Assembly (NCBI GenBank): GCA_964496275.1
Contig: CAZBYL010000033.1
Span: forward strand, 1 to 27,554
Length of the DNA stretch: 27,554 bases
Reading direction: 5' to 3'
Source of the DNA: CAZBYL01 sp964496275
Lineage (GTDB): Bacteria > Synergistota > Synergistia > Synergistales > Synergistaceae
The notes beneath the pieces were generated by a model that was not told the origin of the DNA, made no database searches, and saw only the letters and a list, made by a program, of their open reading frames with translations. The stretch's first letter is position 1, and each line of letters starts with the position of its first letter. Below are positions 22,581 to 27,554 of this stretch, in pieces. The translations under genes and the position numbers were made by a program.

Positions 22581-23116
22581 CAGAACGGCAGTTTCATGTC
22601 TTTGCCCGATTCACTGCCGACTTCATCGCGCATACTCATATAATCTCCGGCAGGAGCAGGTGAGGATGCGGACGATCCGCTTCCATCAGGTTCTGACCAC
22701 GGCGCAAGGCCTTCCTGCCGTTTGCGCGTGAGGAAGTATGATATTGCGTTTTGCATTTCGCCTTTATCTTTGTTCATTTCTTGTTTGACGCGGGCTGCGC
22801 CAACTTTGCCGCGCCAGTTGAGCACATTCATGTCTCCGACTTTCAGATTGAATGATTCCCAGAGTTCGCCGAGTTTTTGGTTGGTCATTTGTTTTTTTTC
22901 AGCAAATTTAGGGTCATCGGGCTGTGGGAAGACAATATAGAACCACAGTTTAATTTTCTTCCCCGATACGGCGAGGGTGAGTTTAAACATTTCATTGCCG
23001 GCTTTGCTTGTAGTTTCTTCTGCCTCTTCAATACGCACACGGTAATCTCCGGGAGCAATAGGCGTGAAATGTCCGTTTGGGTCGTAGTCTTTTGCGTCGT
23101 AGTTCCAGTTAGGCAT
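22580..23116 (-). CDS. DUF669 protein with SSB-like C-terminal tail
   Basis: The 178-aa protein matches phage DUF669: WNYDAKDYDPNGHFTPIAPG at the N-terminus, YRVRIEEAEETTSKAGNEMF, and LWFYIVFPQPDD. Residues 1-110 are beta-rich and look like an OB-fold ssDNA-binding domain; the tail is Gly/Ser/Pro-rich and ends GKDMKLPF, like the partner-binding tip of SSB (DDDIPF type). The start overlaps the Sak4 stop by about 8 bp. It likely binds phage ssDNA for the adjacent helicase and ATPase; this is inference from context and the tail. Confidence 0.8.
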   Translation of the reverse strand: MPNWNYDAKDYDPNGHFTPIAPGDYRVRIEEAEETTSKAGNEMFKLTLAVSGKKIKLWFYIVFPQPDDPKFAEKKQMTNQKLGELWESFNLKVGDMNVLNWRGKVGAARVKQEMNKDKGEMQNAISYFLTRKRQEGLAPWSEPDGSGSSASSPAPAGDYMSMRDEVGSESGKDMKLPF

Positions 23117-23804
23117 TGTTTGTTTCCTCCTTGGTTTGTTCTTTGGTTAGTATTTTGTCGGGCGCGCAGTAGGCACGTTTTAGGATTCTATCTTTCGCAA
23201 CGAGACTTGTTTCCGCCTGCAGCCTGATGTAGCGATCTCTGTCTTTGGGGGATATGATTATTTGTCCCACTATGTCGCAGAGTCCGCATATGTTGTCGGC
23301 GGTTTTGCCGCTGAGCATGGGGCGGGTTTGTGTGTATTTTGTGCCGTCTATGGCTATGACGTCTTTGTATTCTTCCCATGCCGTGAGGATTATGTTGGTG
23401 TCGAGGAGGCGCAGTCTACGAACGAGGTCTACCATTTTGAAGTTGACTTGGTTGTAGTGTGCCAGTTCCGGCGCTCCTCCGTTTCTGCCTGTGCGCCCGA
23501 GGAGCCCCAACATTCCTCTTTCGAGTTCGCTTAGGCTGTCCAGGCATACGTTTTCGTATGTGCATTTTTTTTCCAGTTCCATCATTATTTCGCCCATGAC
23601 TTTTAGGTCGGGGTCGAGTCTGACTATGTCGATGTTTTTTTTGCCGATGAGTACGTCTGTACCACGGTCAACGTCGATTATGAGTGTTTTGCCGGGGAGG
23701 CTTCCCAATGCTGTCGTTTTGCCTATGCCGGGGGCTCCGTAGATTAGCACTGTCTGGTGCTGAGGTTTTAGTTCTCCTGCGTTATATATTTTCAAGTTCT
23801 TCAC
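23109..23804 (-). CDS. Sak4-like RecA-fold phage ATPase
   Basis: The 231-aa protein is a single P-loop domain: Walker A GAPGIGKT (23-30), a Walker B-like strand VCLDSLSEL (about 86-94), and ILTAWEEYKD as a sensor strand. Size and position beside DUF669 match Sak4 (AAA_24) proteins that promote single-strand annealing in phage recombination. The GTG start (23804) overlaps the nuclease stop and has AAGGA a few bases upstream. The tail (KILTKEQTKEETNNA) is charged. Confidence 0.82.
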   Translation of the reverse strand: MKNLKIYNAGELKPQHQTVLIYGAPGIGKTTALGSLPGKTLIIDVDRGTDVLIGKKNIDIVRLDPDLKVMGEIMMELEKKCTYENVCLDSLSELERGMLGLLGRTGRNGGAPELAHYNQVNFKMVDLVRRLRLLDTNIILTAWEEYKDVIAIDGTKYTQTRPMLSGKTADNICGLCDIVGQIIISPKDRDRYIRLQAETSLVAKDRILKRAYCAPDKILTKEQTKEETNNA

Positions 23805-24575
23805 TCTTCCTTTCTTTTTTCGTAAATCCTACTGTGCATGTGGGGTCGTAGTCTTGGCATATCGCTTTGTATGGGCATGGGAGCCTGGAGCAGGCATTTG
23901 GGTTGCGGTACCATGTTTTCCTGCTGTTTATGCTGCGCACCATGTAGATTAGTTCGTTTTTGAAGTCGGTTATTTCTTGTGCTGCTCTGACTACTGTGAA
24001 GCTTTGTACTTTTTCTTCGTCAAACCATGCACGCTGACGCTCAAGGAGTTCTTCCGCCTGGGCTTCTCCGTAAAGTTTGGCGGAGGGTTTGAGTTTTGGT
24101 TTTGTGCAGACTGTGTAGATGATTTTTGTTTCGGGGCGCGCGCGGAGTTCGGAGAGCGCAAGGAGGTAGCAGGATACTTGGTCGTCTAAAAATAGGCGCT
24201 CTTTGTATTTTTCGTCAGGTTTTTCGCTCGATGATTTGTGTTCTATGGGGTGCCGTCTGCGCATAGTGCGTCCATTTTGCCTTTGAGGTGTATACCGGGG
24301 GCAAGTTTTATTTCGTATTGTTTTTCTATGTCATCCGGCTGTACATTCCATGTGCGCCAAGGGATGTATTTGTCGAAGGCTTCCGCCATTGCCGATGGCA
24401 TATCTGTTACAGGGACTGTTTCGCCTTTCAGTATTTTTTCAAGGCATGCGTGGTAGTTTGTGCCTGTGATTAGATTTTCGTCTGTCTCAAGGGTCTTTAG
24501 GCATTCGATGTATTCAAAGTAGTAGCGCTTTGGGCAGGTTTTGAAGCTTCTGAGCATGGATGCTGTTATGTACAT
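23782..24575 (-). pseudogene. RecB/Cas4-like PD-(D/E)XK nuclease gene split by a frameshift
   Basis: Two overlapping frames encode one nuclease. The first (ATG 24575, after GGAGG, to a TAG at 24243) has MYITASMLRSFKTCPKRYYF with Cys14, then GKMDALCADGTP. The second (to 23782) continues in the -1 frame with IEHKSSSEKPDEKY and ends with a Cys cluster (CSRLPCPYKAICQ). The join at GGCACCCCATAG restores GKMDAL...PIEHKSSS, the D-(12)-ExK core of PDDEXK_1/DUF2800 nucleases. One missing C in the CCCC run explains it. In-frame re-initiation at ATG 24264 would give a domain without its catalytic Asp. Either a sequencing error, a real lesion or slippage. Confidence 0.8.
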
Positions 24576-24577
24576 GG

Positions 24578-25057
24578 CTATGCCTCCACTCCGCCCATGA
24601 GCTTTTTCCATGTGATGTTGTCATCTAGCAGGTTGGGGCAGGAGTTGTCCGGATAGAACCATTTGCGCCCCAGCCCCTGTATAAGCTGCCACCAGTCATG
24701 TACGTCGGGGGCCAGGATTTCACCTTCGGGGCCGATGCGGCGGAGTTCATGATACACAAGTGCGACCATCTGACTCTCGTCCATTGACGCCGTGGTCTTC
24801 GCATAAAATTCTATGGAATAAAAATATGAGCAGGCGCCGAGCTGGTATAAAATTTCCGCCCATTTTGGGGATATTTTGCTTGTTTTGGCAAACACAATCT
24901 GTCTTTTGCTGCCTGAGCTCTTGTGATTCACCACAAACAGGATTTTGTCCGGGTCAATATGCCGCAGCTCGTCATATTTTTTTATGAGAGCCTCTGCGGT
25001 GGGTCTGAATTTGTTTGAACAAATTTCATAATCAAATTCTCTGTTTTCTCTGCTCAT
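24578..25057 (-). CDS. Putative phage metallopeptidase
   Basis: The 159-aa protein contains VALVYHELRRIGPEGEIL followed by PDVHDWWQ (about 100-127), with HE and a later HD as zinc ligands, matching my recollection of the phage metallopeptidase domain (PF18894). The N-terminal half has the beta stretch KILFVVNHKSSGSK. The motif is not a strict HExxH (it reads HELRR). The gene begins after AAGGGGG and ends two bases before the nuclease start. The natural substrate is unknown. Confidence 0.6.
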   Translation of the reverse strand: MSRENREFDYEICSNKFRPTAEALIKKYDELRHIDPDKILFVVNHKSSGSKRQIVFAKTSKISPKWAEILYQLGACSYFYSIEFYAKTTASMDESQMVALVYHELRRIGPEGEILAPDVHDWWQLIQGLGRKWFYPDNSCPNLLDDNITWKKLMGGVEA

Positions 25058-25070
25058 GATATAATCCCCC

Positions 25071-25286
25071 TTAGAATGTCCTGCATTCTGTGTTTATCGT
25101 GGGCTCTTTGGTGCCAGCCGAAGAGCTCATCTTATTTGCCAGCCTGGACAAATCAAGGCCAATCAGAAAGAGTCTGCGAGCCATCATTAAATCCGACTCG
25201 CGTCCCTCTGCCGCAAACGCATTCAGCGCGTCTTTGACACAACCTGAAATTTCAGCAACTTTGAGCCTAATTGTCATCTCACCCAT
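25071..25286 (-). CDS. Small helical phage protein
   Basis: ATG at 25286 after GAGAGGGT gives 71 aa: MGEMTIRLKVAEISGCVKDA, then a helical body with RRLFLIGLDLSRLANK and a Ser/Thr-rich tail. No domain is recognised. It overlaps the upstream gene by 13 bp, and its operon position supports it. Confidence 0.6.
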   Translation of the reverse strand: MGEMTIRLKVAEISGCVKDALNAFAAEGRESDLMMARRLFLIGLDLSRLANKMSSSAGTKEPTINTECRTF

Positions 25287-25495
25287 GACTTATACCCTCT
25301 CTTTCCCCTATTCCCGATCTCCCCAAGCTCCGCATCAATATTCGTGAAGCTCACCAAGTACCCGCCTTTAACACTGCGATAAAGCAAATGTGTGCACCGG
25401 CACCCCCTGACCTCCGCTTCAAATATAAAACCCACTTCTCCGATACAAATTACCTCGTCAGCCGGCGACTGCTTCCTATGCTTCTTTCCCAACAC
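25274..25495 (-). CDS. Small phage protein, unknown function
   Basis: GTG at 25495 after AAGGAGG gives 73 aa beginning VLGKKHRKQSPADEV. A beta-rich middle contains GFIFEAEVRGCRCTHLLYR and it ends RGYKSWVR. It overlaps both neighbours, which supports its reality. The pattern does not match a family I know. Confidence 0.6.
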   Translation of the reverse strand: MLGKKHRKQSPADEVICIGEVGFIFEAEVRGCRCTHLLYRSVKGGYLVSFTNIDAELGEIGNRGKRGYKSWVR

Positions 25496-25754
25496 GGCCC
25501 CTCCTTGTCTGAGCTCTCAGCCAATTATCCAGATCCTCGACGGGGTATCGCACAGAGTCCCCGACTTTGATGTATGGCGGCCCGTCAACGCCGCGCCGGA
25601 GCTTATTAAGATATGACTCTTTCAAGTTCAAGTATTGAGCGGCGGCTTCTAGATCTAACAATGCCGGTTTATACCCGATTGCTGCTCTCACAGCCGACTC
25701 TAAATCCTCAATACAGGCAAGTATTATTTCAAGCCTATTCTGTTCTTCCACCAT
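25476..25754 (-). CDS. Excisionase-like helix-turn-helix protein
   Basis: ATG at 25754 follows AAGGG at 8 bp. The 92-aa protein has an N-terminal helical part and a C-terminal MerR/Xis-like winged helix-turn-helix (about 38-80): LDLEAAAQYLNLKESYLNKL, then GPPYIKVGDSVRYPVEDLDN and WLRA. The YxKVGxxVRY signature is that of HTH_17/AlpA/excisionase proteins. In phages these act as excision factors or early regulators. Here it is part of the early operon just after the antirepressor. Confidence 0.8.
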   Translation of the reverse strand: MVEEQNRLEIILACIEDLESAVRAAIGYKPALLDLEAAAQYLNLKESYLNKLRRGVDGPPYIKVGDSVRYPVEDLDNWLRAQTRRGRVGKEA

Positions 25755-25799
25755 AACCACAACCCTTCAGGCCAAGGATAATGACGATTTGTAACGCGA

Positions 25800-26567
25800 T
25801 TATTCACAGCGCAAACCCTCAAAAAAACGGCACTTAGCATTTCTTCCACAAGTAAAACGCCCCATCCTATTTATAGAACGGATAACTTTTGTCCGAGAAG
25901 GAACATCTAACCCATGTGCTAAGCACCAGCGTGAAAAACACTCATAAAAATCATTGCGTGAGCACTGCGCGCGAGGATCTACCACACAGCATTCATCAAT
26001 AAAACACTCAATCTGACTTATAAAATCATCAGAAAGACAATCTTCATCGCCTCCATCAGCGCCATCAGCCTCAATCTCCGAAGAGACGCCAATCAGTTTG
26101 TAATAGCGGCGCATGATTCTCTTTTTCATTGCAATAGTCATCACATCACGAAACGCTGTTACCCCATCCAATGCGTAGCGTGCTGTTTTGTAATCAAGTT
26201 CAATTTCGGGTGTCTGCATTATGGCTTCTTGGAATATGGGGTTTTGGTACATTCCTGTTTTGCGGATAGCCGGCAGTACATCGTGGGTTATCCAGCGTTT
26301 GAATTTTTTAGCCTCTTCTTTGCGACTTCTGAGGATTAAGCTATATAAGCCAGGTTCGTTTATGATTGTCATAGACTGCGTTCCACCATGGGTGTAAATA
26401 TTACTTACATCCTTCTCATCGTCATCTAATCCATCAACTACCATACGTGAATTTGTCAGTTCCAATACATCACATACATCTTTAGCGACCCACCACGGTT
26501 CGCCGTCAATGTCCAGTATGCGTATTTCTTTATCCTCATAGTTAAAAATCTTGATGTCGTTTTCCAT
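25800..26567 (-). CDS. BRO-type phage antirepressor with D5-like C-terminal domain
   Basis: ATG at 26567 follows AAAGGAGA at 7 bp; the longer frame above has no support. The 255-aa protein begins with a BRO-N domain (1-106): EPWWVAKDVCDVLELTNSR, GLDDDEKDVS, INEPGLYSLILRSRKEEAKK and FKRWITHDVLPAIRKTGMY, all standard BRO-N motifs. A helical middle follows. The C-terminus (about 189-255) has FYECFSRWCLAHGLDVPSRT, very like the D5/P4-primase winged helix at the end of the primase at 16256. Antirepressors inactivate lysogeny repressors or bind DNA to trigger early genes. It is divergent from the KTSC gene. Confidence 0.88.
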   Translation of the reverse strand: MENDIKIFNYEDKEIRILDIDGEPWWVAKDVCDVLELTNSRMVVDGLDDDEKDVSNIYTHGGTQSMTIINEPGLYSLILRSRKEEAKKFKRWITHDVLPAIRKTGMYQNPIFQEAIMQTPEIELDYKTARYALDGVTAFRDVMTIAMKKRIMRRYYKLIGVSSEIEADGADGGDEDCLSDDFISQIECFIDECCVVDPRAQCSRNDFYECFSRWCLAHGLDVPSRTKVIRSINRMGRFTCGRNAKCRFFEGLRCE

Positions 26568-26633
26568 GTTGCTGTCTCCTTTCTTTTGTTCTCCTCTTTG
26601 CTTAAAATAAAAGCGGGAGGAGGAGATTTGAAT
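26568..26633. promoter_or_regulatory. Divergent regulatory gap between antirepressor and KTSC genes
   Basis: A 66-bp gap separates the two divergent start codons. It holds AAAGGAGA for the antirepressor and GGAGGAGGAG for the KTSC gene. Promoters for both must lie in this gap or within the neighbouring genes; I see no clear -35/-10 pair. Confidence 0.35.
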
Positions 26634-26858
26634 ATGAATAGGATGCACGTTATTTCGAGCGATTTAAGGTCTGTAGGCTATGACCCGGCGCTGCGTATTC
26701 TTGAGGTTGAATTCCACGACAGAAGCGTTTATGTATATCGCAATGTTCCAGAGAGTGTTTATTCGGCGCTGATGTGTGCCCCTTCAAAAGGAACGTTTTT
26801 CGCGCGTAATATCTGGCCTTTCAAAATGAAGTATCCGTGCCAGAAGATATTTGGCTGA
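26634..26858 (+). CDS. KTSC-domain protein
   Basis: ATG at 26634 follows GGAGGAGGAG at about 8 bp. The 74-aa protein is one KTSC domain: VISSDLRSVGYDPALRILEV, then FHDRSVYVYRNVPESVYSAL and APSKGTFFARNI. The KTSC name comes from a Lys-Thr-Ser-Cys tail, which this form lacks. KTSC domains occur alone in phages and beside RNA- or nuclease-related proteins; function unknown. It is the only plus-strand gene in the prophage part, and its last 38 bp overlap the 3' end of the gene at 26821 in antisense. Confidence 0.85.
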   Translation: MNRMHVISSDLRSVGYDPALRILEVEFHDRSVYVYRNVPESVYSALMCAPSKGTFFARNIWPFKMKYPCQKIFG

Positions 26859-27090
26859 TTTCCCAATTTTCTATTTTCCATATCTCGTGGGCTTCGGCGG
26901 CTTCTTGTTTGAGCGTCTCTATCGCTTTTCTTATTATTGCGATGGTCTCCGTCTCGTCGAAGTCCCATGTGCATTTTTCTCGGAAATCCGGATCGAGCAG
27001 GTCCGGTCTGTCTGTGACTACAACTCCCTGATTGGTTACGAGCGCGTATAGGGCGAATTCAAGGACAGATCTTAGTTCTATGGGTTTCAA
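26821..27090 (-). CDS. Phage protein of unknown function, TTG start
   Basis: TTG at 27090 follows GGAGGGGG at 7 bp and gives 89 aa: LKPIELRSVLEFALYALVTN at the start, a DRPDLLDPDFREKC segment, and a long charged helix (IAIIRKAIETLKQEAAEAHE). No family is recognised. The gene is 35 bp downstream of the small membrane protein gene. Its tail overlaps the KTSC gene tail on the other strand. Confidence 0.65.
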   Translation of the reverse strand: MKPIELRSVLEFALYALVTNQGVVVTDRPDLLDPDFREKCTWDFDETETIAIIRKAIETLKQEAAEAHEIWKIENWEISQISSGTDTSF

Positions 27091-27124
27091 TGCCTTTCCC
27101 CCTCCTTAAATATCAGCGCCTTCT

Positions 27125-27298
27125 TTATGGACGTATTAGCGGCATTCCCATAAATAAACCAATTGCTAGTCCTTTTGTTAGACTTTCAATTGCCGCCACT
27201 TCTTCATCTGGAGATGTCAAGCAAAGTAACACAAGTATTGCAGCTATCGAACCTAACAAAATTAAGAAAAAAATAATCAACAACAAGTCATCTTCCAT
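27125..27298 (-). CDS. 57-aa small membrane protein
   Basis: This frame is shorter than common cut-offs. ATG at 27298 lies 18 bp after the upstream gene's stop with GGTGGTGA before it. The peptide starts MEDDLL and has a strong membrane helix (about 5-27: LLLIIFFLILLGSIAAILVL), an acidic loop (SPDEEVAAIES), and a second hydrophobic stretch (GLAIGLFMGMPLI). Small membrane proteins are common in phage early regions; role unknown. Confidence 0.65.
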   Translation of the reverse strand: MEDDLLLIIFFLILLGSIAAILVLLCLTSPDEEVAAIESLTKGLAIGLFMGMPLIRP

Positions 27299-27315
27299 AA
27301 TGTCACCACCATTCT

Positions 27316-27537
27316 TTAATGTTCATCTATTTTTCGCTTTTTCTCTATTTGTTTTTCAAGAGCTTCAACCATTACCAGTGCACACTCGGCACAGAATTCA
27401 CGTGCTTTACTTTGATTTTTAAATTCTAAATTTCCGCCACTCAATATTTTGTAAGACGCGATATCAATAATAAAAAGGTTCTTGTCAAATATTCTTTTGC
27501 CACATACGTCACAATGGTAGATTTTTGCTTGGCTCAT
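27316..27537 (-). CDS. Small zinc-ribbon-like phage protein
   Basis: ATG at 27537 follows AAGGAAG. The 73-aa protein has two CxxC pairs, CDVCGKRI (9-16) and FCAECALVM (48-56), about 35 residues apart, which suggests one zinc ribbon. The C-terminus is a charged helix (EALEKQIEKKRKIDEH). It starts 17 bp from the window edge, so upstream partners are not visible. Confidence 0.72.
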   Translation of the reverse strand: MSQAKIYHCDVCGKRIFDKNLFIIDIASYKILSGGNLEFKNQSKAREFCAECALVMVEALEKQIEKKRKIDEH

Positions 27538-27554
27538 TTACTCTATCTTCCTTA

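Larger units (their letters stand above)
15725..27554. mobile_element. Prophage-like region, early module, right end outside window
   Basis: From just after tRNA-Thr to the window end there are about 20 tightly packed genes, nearly all on the minus strand, with ATGA/TAATG overlaps. Products are typical of temperate siphophages: antirepressor, excisionase-like HTH, Sak4-like ATPase, DUF669, DEAH helicase, C5 methyltransferase, RecU-like nuclease, P4-type primase and an activator-like protein. No integrase, packaging, capsid, tail or lysis gene is visible, and the other junction is not in the window. Confidence 0.85.

Noticed and set aside
24239..24260. Programmed -1 ribosomal slip in the nuclease gene
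   Set aside because: The site GGCACCCCA is not a canonical X-XXY-YYZ slippery heptamer and no downstream hairpin stands out; a base deletion is simpler.
27090..27422. 110-codon plus-strand frame
   Set aside because: Antisense to the small membrane protein and zinc-ribbon genes, which have ribosome sites and operon spacing.

Overview
The window looks like a chromosomal piece of an anaerobic, amino-acid-fermenting bacterium, most likely Synergistota. This is inferred from a DUF3798 periplasmic protein, an orphan TRAP (DctP-type) binding protein, a class III glutamine synthetase and a DUF5714 protein lying together; no rRNA or other decisive marker is present. About 15.7 kb of host chromosome is followed by about 11.8 kb of prophage-like DNA.

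Host part. 345-1550 encodes an exported DUF3798 binding protein with its own promoter and a strong terminator. 1616-2419 is repeat-rich and non-coding: hairpin repeats, three 28-bp tandem units, a MITE-like inverted element and an 11-bp tandem array, followed by a small hydrophobic protein. Next come the orphan DctP-type binding protein (3195-4202), a Cys-rich DUF5714 protein, and an ABC uptake operon of the SsuABC/NMT1 type (binding protein, ATPase, permease, 5152-7867) whose binding protein lacks a normal start codon. 8037-8222 encodes a 61-aa protein built of two internal repeats. A membrane-anchored Ser/Thr kinase (8761-10338) is divergent from a helix-turn-helix regulator (10412-10828). 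Then follow class III glutamine synthetase, an EamA/DMT exporter, a TetR regulator and two tRNA genes, Tyr(GTA) and Thr(GGT).

Prophage part. From just after tRNA-Thr to the window end, nearly all genes lie on the minus strand and overlap by a few bases. In transcription order (right to left) they are: small Zn-binding and membrane proteins, a BRO-type antirepressor (with a divergent KTSC gene), an excisionase-like HTH protein, small proteins, a putative metallopeptidase, a RecB/Cas4-like nuclease broken by a frameshift, a Sak4-like ATPase, a DUF669 protein with an SSB-like tail, a DEAH helicase, a Cys-rich miniprotein, a DUF551-like protein, a C5 cytosine methyltransferase, a RecU-like nuclease, a P4/D5-type primase-helicase and a phage activator-like protein. 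This is an early recombination/replication module. It ends at a terminator beside the host tRNA, with no integrase or late genes in view, so it is an edge of a prophage, a satellite or a remnant.

The least ordinary observations are: (1) the covarying hairpin repeats and nested MITE-like element at 1690-2213; (2) an apparent D5-type C-terminal winged helix shared by the antirepressor and the primase; (3) two frameshift/start lesions in otherwise intact genes; (4) the kinase/HTH pair; and (5) an early phage module that abuts the tRNA directly.
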